Origin: Thermoguttaceae bacterium
GTDB taxonomy: Bacteria; Planctomycetota; Planctomycetia; Pirellulales; Thermoguttaceae
NCBI GenBank assembly: GCA_017550965.1
Contig: JAFZNK010000140.1
Location: forward strand, 1-41,242
Reading direction: 5' to 3'
Length of the DNA stretch: 41,242 bases
Part shown: positions 1 through 10,012 of the stretch, one piece after another
Position numbering within the stretch: position 1 is the first letter of the stretch
Layout: each line of letters starts with the position of its first letter
Notes under the pieces: generated by a model
What the model saw: the letters and a program-made list of their open reading frames with translations, nothing else
Database searches by the model: none
Told to the model about the DNA's origin: nothing
Translations under genes and position numbers: made by a program

Positions 1-1194
1 AATTTGAATTTCGTCGATCGGCTCTTCGACTTCCTCGACTTTGGCGTTGGCGCCCCATTCGAGCTCGATCGAATCGGAAGAATCCCAGAAATCGACGGAG
101 ATTCCTTCAATTTCTTTGGGTTCCTCAGGTTCGGGGACGACTTCTTCGGCGACTTCCTCGACGATTTTCTCTTCAGCCGATTCTTCGGCGGGGGCGTCGG
201 TCGTCTCGGACTCGTCAGAGCTTTCCGCGGGCGACTCCTCGGCGGGGGTTTCTTCCGCCGCTTCCTGAACTTCGGCTTTGACGGGATCGGCTAACAACGC
301 GTCCCACGCAAAATCGTCTTCTTCCGTCGCGTCCGGCAAAACGGCCCACGGCGAAGATTCTTCCGCGGGTTCCCGAACGGGCTCTTCTTCGACGCGCTCC
401 TCTTCGGCGACCGGCTCGATCGAACAAGGCTCGTCAAAAACGGGGGATTCCGCGACGACCGATTCGCTCGCGCCCGATTCCGGGGAGTCGACGACGACCG
501 TTTCGCTCGCGCTCTGTTCGTCGACGACGGGGGCTTTGACGTCGACGGACTCCACCGTCGCGGAGGCGTCGACGACGGACTCGTCGAGAGCGGAAGCTTC
601 GGCTTCCACGGAAACGCACACTTCGCCTACGACCGGCTCGGCGACCGAGCGCTCGACGACGGAATCTTCGGGTTGTTCGACGGCGACGCAGGCCGTCGTT
701 TCTTTGGCGGGCGCGTTACGCTTCGATTTTTTAACGGATTTTCCCTGCGCGGCGAGTTGAAGTTGCGCCAGAATGCCGCCGATCGCGGCGTCTTTTTGCT
801 CCTCTTCAAGAGCTTCTTCAGGAGTCGCCGGCTTGACTCTGCGTCGACGCTTCGGCTTGGGAGCCTCTTCGGCTTCGCGTTTTTTCTTCGATTCGCGAGA
901 CGCGGCGGCCACGACGCCGTCGACAAGTTCCGCGCTGAGCGATTCCAGCGACGTCTTCGCGTCGAGCGCTTCGACGACTTTCGCCGCGCTGACCGCCTTC
1001 TTTTTAGGAGCGGCTTTGGCCGCCTTGCGTTCTTCCTGAACCTTCGATTTAGAAACTTTTTTTGATCCGGACGCCGGCTTTGAAGCGGCTTTGCGGAGCG
1101 TTTTTTCTTTTGATTGTTCTTCTACGGGGGCGACGTCTTCCTGCAACTGTCGTTGAAGTTCGTCCCAATCGCTTTGCGGATTCTCTCGTGACAT
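1..1194 (-). CDS. Acidic low-complexity protein, 3' end beyond the window
   Basis: An open frame runs from ATG at 1194 leftward to the edge without a stop, giving 398 residues of an incomplete protein. It begins MSRENPQSDWDELQRQL, continues with a Lys/Ala-rich stretch to about residue 90, and then becomes a long Glu/Val/Ser/Ala/Pro-rich region with many Glu-Glu pairs. No signal peptide, membrane segment or catalytic motif is visible; it is probably a disordered, charged cytosolic protein or the disordered N-terminal part of a larger one. A consensus promoter lies about 330 bp upstream (1525-1552), and no clear Shine-Dalgarno sequence precedes the ATG. I do not recognise a family. The frame is supported by being the only one fully open across the whole stretch. 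Confidence 0.75.
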   Translation of the reverse strand, partial: MSRENPQSDWDELQRQLQEDVAPVEEQSKEKTLRKAASKPASGSKKVSKSKVQEERKAAKAAPKKKAVSAAKVVEALDAKTSLESLSAELVDGVVAAASRESKKKREAEEAPKPKRRRRVKPATPEEALEEEQKDAAIGGILAQLQLAAQGKSVKKSKRNAPAKETTACVAVEQPEDSVVERSVAEPVVGEVCVSVEAEASALDESVVDASATVESVDVKAPVVDEQSASETVVVDSPESGASESVVAESPVFDEPCSIEPVAEEERVEEEPVREPAEESSPWAVLPDATEEDDFAWDALLADPVKAEVQEAAEETPAEESPAESSDESETTDAPAEESAEEKIVEEVAEEVVPEPEEPKEIEGISVDFWDSSDSIELEWGANAKVEEVEEPIDEIQI

Positions 1195-1398
1195 TTCAAA
1201 CGTATTCAAAATTTGTATTCTTTGGACTTACGAGCGTCGTCGCGCGTGTCGATCGTTTCCTGGATCGACGAAGACGCCAATGCAAACAACGTTTCGGACG
1301 CTCAAACGCCGCGACGCGGCGGCTCTCCGCGGGGGGGCGCGGAACAACGGGGCCGCGCTTACGCAAACGCGGCGATTTCTTTTGACAAACGACTAAAA

Positions 1399-1419
1399 CC
1401 AAACGCGCTCCGCGTTTGG
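1399..1419 (-). terminator. Perfect 9-bp hairpin, possible attenuator or terminator
   Basis: CCAAACGCG and CGCGTTTGG pair perfectly around a 3-nt loop. Read on the minus strand the stem is followed by TTTTAGT, a weak U tract. It lies inside the leader of the 1-1194 gene, so it could attenuate that transcript or end a short RNA started at the 1525-1552 promoter. It could also be a spacer hairpin without function. Confidence 0.4.
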
Positions 1420-1524
1420 AAAACGTCGGGGAGGAGCGGACCTTCGCTCGACTCGGGCCGACTTGCGAAACGATCCGTCCGACCGTTCCGCGCACGCGCG
1501 ATTAAGCGCTAAAATAGCGAATTT

Positions 1525-1552
1525 ATTATAACTCTGACCTTTCGTTCGTCAA
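1525..1552 (-). promoter_or_regulatory. Sigma70-type promoter for the 1-1194 gene
   Basis: On the minus strand TTGACG (1547-1552) and TATAAT (1525-1530) are separated by 16 bp. The predicted transcript starts near 1518 and would have a leader of about 320 nt before the ATG at 1194. The same box pair occurs at three other gene starts in this window. Confidence 0.7.
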
Positions 1553-1619
1553 GTCGTCGAAACGACTCGGCCAACTTTTTCGCAATCGGAGCGCGCCGCG
1601 ATTTCAGGCGCGTTCGCGC

Positions 1620-4600
1620 TCAGTCAAATTGCTCCTCGTAAGAGGTTTCGTCGTCGCTTTGATTCGTAAGTTGCGTTTCGCTGCCGGAGGCGAATTCCCC
1701 CTCCTCCTCGGGCGGTTCCTCCGACGAAGCGGCGTGTTCAAGCGTCTCGGTGGAGGCAAGTTCCCGTTCCAGTTTTCGCGCCAGCAAGTCGGGCTCGATC
1801 GTCGAACCGTCTTCCTCGACCGGCTCCGGTTCCTCTTTATTCGCGCGATTTTTAAACCGGCGATACAACGACGAGACGGCCGCCGGCCCGACCGAAAAGA
1901 TCAGCGCGCCGATCAGACCGATTTGCTTTCTGTCAAGGAGGAAGAAGACGACGGTCCAAACGGCGACAAACACGCCGACGTAGAAACTGCCAAACGCGCT
2001 TCGCTTCGCGCCTCTTTTCAAAAACGACATGAAAAACGCCGTCAGGACGAGGATAAAGGCCGCCGTCGAATAGTGAGATCCGAAGAAGTCGAACGACTTC
2101 GGCGTCGACGCCACGATCACCTGGGAAGCGTCGCCGTCAGAAACGCCGAAAAGAAGGCTCGTCGACGCGCCCGCGTCGTAGGTCCATAAACTCTGCGGAG
2201 AGGCGACGTAAGCCGACGGAGCCGGGAGAGAGTCGCCGTCGACGCGATACGCTTCGTCGAGTTTCGCCTTCTGCCGCATCGTCTCGTCGTATTGAGCGCG
2301 GCCCCAGCGCGAGGTCGGGTCGGCAAGTTCGTTTTCCGGACTCACGACCTGCCCTTTTTCCACGACAAACATCGCGCGGCGCAGACGTTCGGTAACGCCC
2401 TCGGGCGCCTCCGAGAACTGGGCCGTCGCGTTTTGACTGTCGCGCCACGTCAAATCCCACCATGCGCGGAGTCGCGCGAGATCGTCCGCGTTCGAGCCGG
2501 AAAGTTGAGAAAGGTCGCTTTCGTAAGCTTCCAGAAGCGAGCTTGCGTTTTCGACGCAGAAACGGAAGAGAAGATCGTTCGCCTCCGTCCACAAAATCGG
2601 CTCGCGCTCGGCGTTCGCGCGCTCGGACTTCGTCGGCGTCTTTTCCGCCTGTCCCTCTTCGCGTTCGAACACGCGCCAACGCATTCGCTCCGCGTCGAGC
2701 GACTCAAACGCGCACAGCCAATAGACGCGCTCGGGGTTGACGCGCCGAACTTCGCCCGTCTCGGGAAGCTCTTCGCCGATCGCGATAAAATCGGCGCAAA
2801 ACGCCGGCGTGCGACGCGAACCGTAGTTCGCCTGCGCGTTCGGCGGCATTTTGCTCGACCCGCGGAAAGACGCTTCGACGCGCTTGACGTAAGGCGTCGT
2901 GTCCAAATCGACGCGCCAGTAGCTCTGATTCTCGTCCGACCCGACGTAGTCGACGAGGCGACGCGAACCGTTGACCGTCGTCTCGAGGAGTTCGCACGAA
3001 TTCGGCACGACGAGCGTGCAGTAGTCCAAAGAACTCTTGCGAATCATAAACGACGAGGAGCCGAAATATTCGTATTGCGCGTTCATATAGAACGAGTGCC
3101 GCGCTCGCGACACGGAAAGGTTCGCGCTTTCGGAAAGCAACTTCGCGCTCGCGGTCGGCTCTCGGAAGTAGAAACTGAACTCATAGTCGGCCAGGCCGCC
3201 GGTTACGTTGCGAACGTCCCCCAAAAGCTCTTTTTTCAACTTGTCGACCGCGGGCGTCGACTCTTTGACGATCGAACTCATGATCGAACTGGTCGCGTTG
3301 TTGACGGAGTTCTTCTTCGCGTCGTCGACGACGTCGCGAAGATCCTGCGTCGTCCAATTGAGCCGCTCGTTTTGGCGGTCGGTCATCTTTCGCTCGGGCA
3401 GCGCGACATACCGTTCGACGCCGGAAACGTCCTCGCGGGGAGACGACGGCAGAAGCTGGAATTTGGGAAGTCTGACGGCGTCGGGATCGTTTTTAAACGT
3501 CGCGTTTAAACGAACGTCGATTTGATCGCCAAAACCTTTTTTCGGCGTAAGCGCGATAGCGCGCGCGCCGGAGTAAGAAGTCGTTTCCGAAACGTTAAAA
3601 CGCGATTCAAGGTCCTCGATCTCCCAGGAGAACGCCTCGTCGTCAAGGATGAGAAAACGGTCGGCGACCCCCGACTCGACGGAAAAGCGGAAATAAACTT
3701 TCGCCTGCCAAAGAGGACTGTTCAACTCGTGGAACAGCGCCGTCTCTTCAACGCCGACAAATCGCGGCGAGTTCATGCGAACGACGCACTTCGCGCCGTC
3801 GCCGACCGCGGCGTCGACGTCCGGCTCCGTCTCTTTAACCTCGTAAGAATACTCGCCGGGGGTTCGCAACCCCGCGCGCGCGGAATCGTCGACGAACTCG
3901 TAGAATCCGACGAGCCGATAATCGCCGTTCGGCTCCCAGGCGACGCCCGGCGCGTCGGCGCTTTCGGACGCAAGCCATCCTTTGGAGTCGTTCCATTCGA
4001 AGAAGACGTCCGGAGCGCGATAGAGACGCGCGAACCGTCTGCCGACGCTCGGCGTGAGGAACTTAAACGTCGGAAAAACGCGCTCTTCGCCAAGCGCAGT
4101 CTTCGTCCGACCGACGATTTGCAGGTTGACGCGCCCTTTGACGGGGCTTTGGAAGACCAGCGTAAGAACGTCGTCGGTCATGAAATAATCGGGCTGTTCG
4201 AGCGCGGTTCCGCGTTCGTCGGTCAGGGCGATCGAGTCGACGTTGAAAGGAAGAGGCGTCTTAACGGACAGCCGAAACAGATCGTTTGGCGCCTGAACGG
4301 ACGCGTCGCAACGCGTTTCCGTCTCGGAGACGTCAAAAAGGCAGGTCGTCGTCGAATCGATTTGCAACTGAGCGACTTTCGCGCCGACTGAAAAAGCCGC
4401 GTCCAGAGGAAGGGCGGAAAGGTCGTACGCCGAAGTAATGGTGTCGTCGACGGTTCCCCACGCTTTTTTAAACGCGTCGAGCGTCGACGATCGGACGAAC
4501 TCCGGCTCCGTCGTAAACTCGACGTCGGGACCCGGCGACACGGCGAACCAGTTCCTCAACGCTCTGACGTCGCGAACGGAGATTCTGGGGAACTGAACGC

Positions 4601-7600
4601 GCCCTACCCCGGAAAAATTACGCGCGATAAAACCGACGTTCAGCGTAAAGGGCCCCGTCGTCGGCTCTTTAAACGTTACGCGAAGAACGTTGTTCTGTTC
4701 TGCGGGAGGCTCGACGCTTTCGATTTCTCCCTCGTCGTATTGGCAGGTCCCCGAGAAGGCGTAAGAAGGATCGCATTCGATCTCAAGGGTCTTGATTTTC
4801 TTGCCCGGCGTCTGACGTCGAAAAACGGCGCGAACGTCCAACTGCGTCGCGCGTGGACGCGCCAAAAAGAGCTGCTCGACGTCGGCGGAACCCGCCGCCA
4901 AAAAGTCCGACGGCTCCTGAATCGAAAGCATAAGTCGATCGACGGAGCCAAGTTCCGCGACAAGCCATCCGGCGCCGCGCGTCACGCGTCCCATCGCGTT
5001 GGGAACGTCGAGCGCCGGCGCGTCCATCGACGCGCTCAATTCCAGGCGCGCGGACGGCGATCTTAGAATCGGCAGAGAAAGAAGCGCGTTCGTCTCGGAG
5101 AACTGGGGCGGAACAAGCGTAAGCTCCAGCGTGTGTTCGCCCGGCTCCACGTCGTAGGGATTGAAATACAGTTCGTCGCGTTGCTCGTCGTACGACGAGG
5201 AAATCGTTTGACGATCGAACTTCGCGCCGACGTCGGGCGCGAGAGGAAGCGCCGGAATCGCGATCGTCGCCGACGTGGAATCCAACACGACCGTATACGT
5301 CGCCTTGAGGTTGAACAGCGTCGTCGCGCCCAGGGTCGCGTTATAGTTGACGCTCCCTTCGTAACGCGCGTCGACGACGCGCCAGTTGCGCTCGCGAGGC
5401 GTTCGATTGAGCGTCGAACGAATCGAGTCGTAAAACTCGGATCCCACCCAGTAATAATCGCCGACCGTTTCTCCGTTCTCGTCGACGGGGACGAAGACGC
5501 GATAAGGCTCGCGCCACGTCGATTCGCCGTTCGATTCCGGCTCGCTGGGCGCTTCGGCCTGATTCGCCGCGGGCGCCGACGCCGTCGGAGGGTCTTGCGC
5601 GTTCGACGAGGCGAAACGTGCGAAGGAGAAAAGGAAAAGCGAGACAAGCGTCAGGGCGATCGTCGTTTTCATGGAAATCGTTCCCGGTCGAAGTTCGTCG
5701 GGTTTTGACGGAATCGGCGACTTGTCGTCCTCGTCGACGCCTTTGAGTCGGCGCCGTTCTTCCGACGGCATTAAGTTGAAATCGACAAACCCTTCCGTCG
5801 ACGACGCGTCGGCCTGATCGCTGAATTCGACTTCAAAGACCTTGGCGTCCGAACGACGCTCTTTTCGCGCGCGTTTCGCGTCCGTTCGCCACGTCCTTCT
5901 GAGCGCGTCGCGAGGTATAAACAACAGAATGCAAAGGACTAACAACGCCCCGTAAGCGACGCCGAGCGTCGCGGCGAACCACTCGAAGGTTACGACGTTG
6001 AGCGCCGCGGCGCATACGCCCAGCGAGCCGACGCATAAGCGAACGCTCGCCAGGTTGAAGCGCCAAAGCGTCGCGATAAACCCAATAAAGCAAAACAGTT
6101 CCAACGCCCACAGAAAATAGCGGTTGACGACGCGAACGCCCGACTCCACGCGGCTGAGGGACACGTTCGTTCGGTTCCAGCCGACGGCGAATTCGTCTTG
6201 CGGAGGATTGCGCCAGGGACTGACCGCCGCTTCGGCGAGGCGCCATTCCTGCGAGGAAATAAAACGCCGCGACCCCGACGCGATTTCCGCGCGCGCCTTG
6301 CGCACGTCCGACGCCTTGTTGACGCGGAACACGGAGCCTCCGCCCATTGAGGAGATCGAAACGTCCAAACGGCGATTCAAGACCGAGCAAGTCGTCAGGA
6401 CCGCGGTCTTTTCGTCAATGAAGACGAGCGCGAATTTTGAGTCTTCGATCATTTGTCGCGCGCGGGAATCATGCGACGTCAACGTTGAATTGGGAACAGG
6501 CGTCGACGGCGTCAGCGACGCGTAAGCCGCCGCGATGCGATCGACGTACAAATTGAACGCGAAAGAAGCGTCGAGAACGCCGAACGGGGTTTTCGTTCCC
6601 GCCGACAGGCGTTCTTCGTCGTCCGTCTGAGCGACCGTTTTGGCCGGAGGCGCGAAAAGCCAATTGACGACAAGCGGATCGCCGAGGACGTCGCCCCACG
6701 TCAACGCGCCGTTTCCGGAGCCCGACTTGGGCGTGGAACTCCCGCCCGCGTCCGTCGTCGCGATTTTCCTCGATTCTGAAACGGCGGCGGCAAGCGCGTC
6801 GGCGTCGCCAAGCCGTTCTAAAAAGCGAGTCGACAATTCCTCGACGCGTCGTTCCGACACGCCCAAAGCGATCAGAGAGAAGAGGGACTGAACCCATGAA
6901 TTGCCGACGCGTTCGTCGATTCGGTCTCTCGTCGCGCCAAAACGCGTCTGATATTGCGGCGGAGTCCAGACGTTCCATTCGCCCGACAGGACGGGAACGT
7001 CGCACGACAGTCTGCTGGGCGTGAGACGCTCGCCCCCCGCGAGTCGCTCGCCGGGCGCGTCGTATTCGACCGTAACGCAAACGAAACGTCGATTTAAGGG
7101 AAGCTGCAAGACGATCGAACGGCTGTCGCGAAGATAGCCGTAAAGGGCGCTGCGCCCGTCGATCCAGACGTCGCGAATCGCCGTCTCCCCGACGTTCTGC
7201 GGGAGTCTCAATTCCAAATCGGCGCGTCCCTGATTCTCAATGTAGAACAGCGCGCGATTGCGCGATTTCCCGTTGGACTGGAAGAAAGAGTCGAGTCTTT
7301 CGAGCCAGCATCGCGCGGACGGCGGCAGCGCGTTTTCCGACTCGGCGCCGTAAAACGCGGAATTCTCAAAGGAAACGGTCAATTCCGGCTCGGACGTTTC
7401 AAACCCGGCCGACGGCTCGCTCTCGTCGTCGACGTTTGGATCGGCGTCTTTAACGATTCGCTCGGCGTCGCGCCGGCCCGAATTCGATTCGTATCGAAAC
7501 GCCTTTTTCAACGTCTCGTACTCTCCGTCGACGGCGATCGGAACGGTCGTCTCGCGCATATTGACAAAATGCGTCTCGAACCGGAACCCCTGCGGAGAGT

Positions 7601-9989
7601 CGACGACAATCTCCAGCGTGGAATTCGACGATTCGGGAAAGACCGCCAGGAACGGCTGGGAGCGCTTCGAAAAGGCGTCTTCGCAAGTCATGTTAAGATC
7701 AAACGGAGAACTCGCCAACGTGGAAAGACGCATTTCGTAAGCCGCCGTCTTTTCGGGGATATGATAGAGTTTCGCGTCCTCCGCGGACAGTCGCGTCGCC
7801 GTGTTGAGTCGGTCGGGCTCCAACGAACTCGACCACTTCCATACCGCGTTGTACGCCTTGGTTCCTTCCAGCGCGCCGGGCACGTAGAACACGACGCGAT
7901 CGACGCTCGAACCGCCCAACGGCTCGCAACGAACGTTCCATTTCTCGACGTAATTGTCCGGCGCGATCGTTCCGTAGAATTCGCACTCGCAGGTCCCCGT
8001 CGTCGAGTACGTCGAGCGAAGATTCTCCAGAGACGCGGCCGCGTCGACCGTTTGCGCGCCAAAATAGAGCCGTTTCGCGCTCGACGAAGCGGGCGTCGCG
8101 TCGCGAAGCGCAAGTTCCGAAAAGACAAAATTTGGATCCGTGTTCGGCGCGGAATAAGGTCGGCCGGAACGGGTCGTCAACTTCACCTGATAAGGCGATT
8201 CCGCGCGAAGCGCCAACGCGTGCGCGCCGCGAAGATTGTCGGTTAAGTCGATTGGGCAGAGCTTGTCGACGTCGATCGGCGCGTCGGCGTCCGTTCTGAC
8301 CATGCGCGCGGAAACGTCGATTTTCACGGGCCGATCCGACGCGGGCGTCTTCCTGAAAGACACGGACAACTTCCGAACCGCGGACTCGGGCGCTTCTCCG
8401 TCGTCGAAAGACCACGAAATAAGATCGTCCGACAAACTCGACACGGAACGAATCGACCAATTGGGCGCGATCGGAATCGTCACGCCGGAACTCTCGACGC
8501 CGCTAAAATTATAGAACAACGTCGTTTTCGCGGAGACGGCGTCCACGGCGATCAGGCAGTCGGTGGCGCTGTCAAAGGGGGGCGTCTTTTCGTACGAGCA
8601 AACTTTTACCGCGACGACGCCTTTGGCGTTGTTGAGTTTATAAGAAAGAACTTCGACGCCTTCCTGACGCGCGCGAAACGCCTCGCGAAACGGAAGCGCG
8701 TCCGTAAGCGTCGACGTCGACACGACGAGGGGACGAACGACCGTCAGACGCAACGTCGTCTCGCGCCAATAGAACGCGGAATCCTCTTCAAACGTCAGCG
8801 GAGGAAGCGAACTTGTCTTGTCCAGCTCGACGGGGCCAAACGCCGTCAACTTCAAATCGTCAAGCGTTTCCAACTGACCGGGCGTCTTAATGACGATTTT
8901 GTTGAACTGATCGTCGGCGCTCGTCGAATTGACGTCGAGGTCTCTGACGGCGCCCCATTCGGCGGAAACGAGCCGCAGGCGCTTGTCAAGGAACAGCGCG
9001 ATTTCCTCGGGCCTGGCGGTCAGCCGTTCGAACTCAAGTCGGGCGTTTAATTCAAGTCCCTCTCGCGTCATACGATAAGAGCTCTCCTGACGCACGCCGA
9101 TCTTTCGCGCTCCTTCGGGAAAGGCGAACGCGGCGCCGCGCGTCGCGCGCAACGTCGCCTGAGGACGACTGCCGAAATAGACGCGCCAGGTTCGCGAAAC
9201 GCCTGGCTGATCGTCGGATTCCGACTCGGACGCGATTTCCGTCGCCACGCCGTCGACCGCTTCGATCATGACGTCGTAAGGCGTCACAAGCTTCAGTTCG
9301 GTTCGCAGCGAATCGGGAAAACGAAGGTTAAACGTCAGTCGGTCGCGTCGGTCGAGCGTTCCGCGCTGAGACCAAAAGAACTTGCGCGAGGCGGCTTTTG
9401 AATTCGGCAGGTAGAAACGACCGTCCGCGTACGCGCCGATCGCTTCCATAAGATCGACTTTTTCGTCGCTCGAATAGGGAGACGTCGCAAAGGAGAAAGA
9501 ACGCAGCAAATAAGGAGCCGACTCGCTTTCTTCCTGAACGTCGGCGCCTTCGGCGCTCACCGGAGCCGTGGAAAATTCGCCCACGCCGACGAGCGCGTCG
9601 TCGGACAATCTCGCCTCGAGTGTCAGGGACGGCGCGACGCCGCGAACCGTCTGTTCTTCTTCGTTAAGGCGGTCGATTTCGTCGGTTACGTCAAGCCATT
9701 TGTCAAATTGTTCGATTTTGATCGGATAGTATTTTTCCGTTCCCCACGGCCAATGGTCGATCGACTCGACGGGCGCTTTCCAGAACCGATAGCCCGGAAA
9801 AGAGTCGTCGCTCCGCGCGCCGTCGTTTTCAGAAGACGACGAGCCTGAAGGCGACGGTTCGGGCCCGTCGCTTCTCGCGTGCAAAGACGCTCCGCCAAGA
9901 AACGCCGCCGCCAACGCCGCCGCCAGCAAACGGCTCGTCAACGCGACGCTCGACGCGCGCAAACGGTTAAAGCTCAATCTCGTCGTCAT
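1620..9989 (-). CDS. Giant exported membrane-anchored protein, fusion of two paralogous units
   Basis: A protein of 2789 aa with no family I recognise. The start chosen is ATG at 9989, preceded by GGAG at 7 nt; a GTG at 10016 overlapping the upstream stop as GTGA is the alternative and adds nine residues. Residues 1-40 are a signal peptide ending near SLHA. Unit one is a beta-rich, Ser/Thr/Asp-rich exported region to about 1289, three membrane helices (about 1290-1358) and a basic cytosolic tail. Residue 1440 (5672) is a Met that opens a second, textbook signal-peptide-like segment, followed by a second beta-rich region, three helices (about 2638-2713) and an acidic C-tail. Each half resembles the protein encoded at 10013-14125 in length and layout. 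Topology is consistent: three helices put the tail inside, and the internal signal then re-exports the chain. Its function is likely in the envelope, but this is inference. Confidence 0.85.
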   Translation of the reverse strand: MTTRLSFNRLRASSVALTSRLLAAALAAAFLGGASLHARSDGPEPSPSGSSSSENDGARSDDSFPGYRFWKAPVESIDHWPWGTEKYYPIKIEQFDKWLDVTDEIDRLNEEEQTVRGVAPSLTLEARLSDDALVGVGEFSTAPVSAEGADVQEESESAPYLLRSFSFATSPYSSDEKVDLMEAIGAYADGRFYLPNSKAASRKFFWSQRGTLDRRDRLTFNLRFPDSLRTELKLVTPYDVMIEAVDGVATEIASESESDDQPGVSRTWRVYFGSRPQATLRATRGAAFAFPEGARKIGVRQESSYRMTREGLELNARLEFERLTARPEEIALFLDKRLRLVSAEWGAVRDLDVNSTSADDQFNKIVIKTPGQLETLDDLKLTAFGPVELDKTSSLPPLTFEEDSAFYWRETTLRLTVVRPLVVSTSTLTDALPFREAFRARQEGVEVLSYKLNNAKGVVAVKVCSYEKTPPFDSATDCLIAVDAVSAKTTLFYNFSGVESSGVTIPIAPNWSIRSVSSLSDDLISWSFDDGEAPESAVRKLSVSFRKTPASDRPVKIDVSARMVRTDADAPIDVDKLCPIDLTDNLRGAHALALRAESPYQVKLTTRSGRPYSAPNTDPNFVFSELALRDATPASSSAKRLYFGAQTVDAAASLENLRSTYSTTGTCECEFYGTIAPDNYVEKWNVRCEPLGGSSVDRVVFYVPGALEGTKAYNAVWKWSSSLEPDRLNTATRLSAEDAKLYHIPEKTAAYEMRLSTLASSPFDLNMTCEDAFSKRSQPFLAVFPESSNSTLEIVVDSPQGFRFETHFVNMRETTVPIAVDGEYETLKKAFRYESNSGRRDAERIVKDADPNVDDESEPSAGFETSEPELTVSFENSAFYGAESENALPPSARCWLERLDSFFQSNGKSRNRALFYIENQGRADLELRLPQNVGETAIRDVWIDGRSALYGYLRDSRSIVLQLPLNRRFVCVTVEYDAPGERLAGGERLTPSRLSCDVPVLSGEWNVWTPPQYQTRFGATRDRIDERVGNSWVQSLFSLIALGVSERRVEELSTRFLERLGDADALAAAVSESRKIATTDAGGSSTPKSGSGNGALTWGDVLGDPLVVNWLFAPPAKTVAQTDDEERLSAGTKTPFGVLDASFAFNLYVDRIAAAYASLTPSTPVPNSTLTSHDSRARQMIEDSKFALVFIDEKTAVLTTCSVLNRRLDVSISSMGGGSVFRVNKASDVRKARAEIASGSRRFISSQEWRLAEAAVSPWRNPPQDEFAVGWNRTNVSLSRVESGVRVVNRYFLWALELFCFIGFIATLWRFNLASVRLCVGSLGVCAAALNVVTFEWFAATLGVAYGALLVLCILLFIPRDALRRTWRTDAKRARKERRSDAKVFEVEFSDQADASSTEGFVDFNLMPSEERRRLKGVDEDDKSPIPSKPDELRPGTISMKTTIALTLVSLFLFSFARFASSNAQDPPTASAPAANQAEAPSEPESNGESTWREPYRVFVPVDENGETVGDYYWVGSEFYDSIRSTLNRTPRERNWRVVDARYEGSVNYNATLGATTLFNLKATYTVVLDSTSATIAIPALPLAPDVGAKFDRQTISSSYDEQRDELYFNPYDVEPGEHTLELTLVPPQFSETNALLSLPILRSPSARLELSASMDAPALDVPNAMGRVTRGAGWLVAELGSVDRLMLSIQEPSDFLAAGSADVEQLFLARPRATQLDVRAVFRRQTPGKKIKTLEIECDPSYAFSGTCQYDEGEIESVEPPAEQNNVLRVTFKEPTTGPFTLNVGFIARNFSGVGRVQFPRISVRDVRALRNWFAVSPGPDVEFTTEPEFVRSSTLDAFKKAWGTVDDTITSAYDLSALPLDAAFSVGAKVAQLQIDSTTTCLFDVSETETRCDASVQAPNDLFRLSVKTPLPFNVDSIALTDERGTALEQPDYFMTDDVLTLVFQSPVKGRVNLQIVGRTKTALGEERVFPTFKFLTPSVGRRFARLYRAPDVFFEWNDSKGWLASESADAPGVAWEPNGDYRLVGFYEFVDDSARAGLRTPGEYSYEVKETEPDVDAAVGDGAKCVVRMNSPRFVGVEETALFHELNSPLWQAKVYFRFSVESGVADRFLILDDEAFSWEIEDLESRFNVSETTSYSGARAIALTPKKGFGDQIDVRLNATFKNDPDAVRLPKFQLLPSSPREDVSGVERYVALPERKMTDRQNERLNWTTQDLRDVVDDAKKNSVNNATSSIMSSIVKESTPAVDKLKKELLGDVRNVTGGLADYEFSFYFREPTASAKLLSESANLSVSRARHSFYMNAQYEYFGSSSFMIRKSSLDYCTLVVPNSCELLETTVNGSRRLVDYVGSDENQSYWRVDLDTTPYVKRVEASFRGSSKMPPNAQANYGSRRTPAFCADFIAIGEELPETGEVRRVNPERVYWLCAFESLDAERMRWRVFEREEGQAEKTPTKSERANAEREPILWTEANDLLFRFCVENASSLLEAYESDLSQLSGSNADDLARLRAWWDLTWRDSQNATAQFSEAPEGVTERLRRAMFVVEKGQVVSPENELADPTSRWGRAQYDETMRQKAKLDEAYRVDGDSLPAPSAYVASPQSLWTYDAGASTSLLFGVSDGDASQVIVASTPKSFDFFGSHYSTAAFILVLTAFFMSFLKRGAKRSAFGSFYVGVFVAVWTVVFFLLDRKQIGLIGALIFSVGPAAVSSLYRRFKNRANKEEPEPVEEDGSTIEPDLLARKLERELASTETLEHAASSEEPPEEEGEFASGSETQLTNQSDDETSYEEQFD
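5595..5672 (-). other. Internal signal peptide-like segment and possible second start
   Basis: In frame inside the giant gene, ATG at 5672 begins Met-Lys-Thr-Thr followed by a hydrophobic core of about 17 residues and a small-residue cleavage-like site (SSNA-Q). GGGA lies 9 nt upstream of the ATG. Either this is a relic of a gene fusion now acting as a transmembrane signal, or ribosomes also start here and make a 1350-aa protein alone. Confidence 0.6.
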
Positions 9990-10012
9990 CTCGACACTCC
10001 AGCCCGATCCGA

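Larger units (their letters stand above)
1195..1619. other. Gene-free stretch holding a long leader
   Basis: This 425-bp gap lies between two minus-strand genes. It contains the promoter at 1525-1552 and, between it and the next gene, a leader of about 320 nt with two perfect hairpins: a 6-bp stem at 1307-1321 and a 9-bp stem at 1399-1419. A 99-codon minus-strand frame (1196-1495, GTG start) ends one base before the ATG at 1194, but it is Arg-rich and looks like chance. Confidence 0.5.

Noticed and set aside
1196..1495. 99-codon upstream frame ending next to the ATG at 1194
   Set aside because: The spacing would suit coupling, but the sequence is Arg-rich, has no ribosome-binding site and spans two hairpins.
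2292..3509. 405-codon plus-strand frame inside the giant gene
   Set aside because: Arg/Val/Ala-rich shadow without domains; the minus-strand frame is continuous through it.
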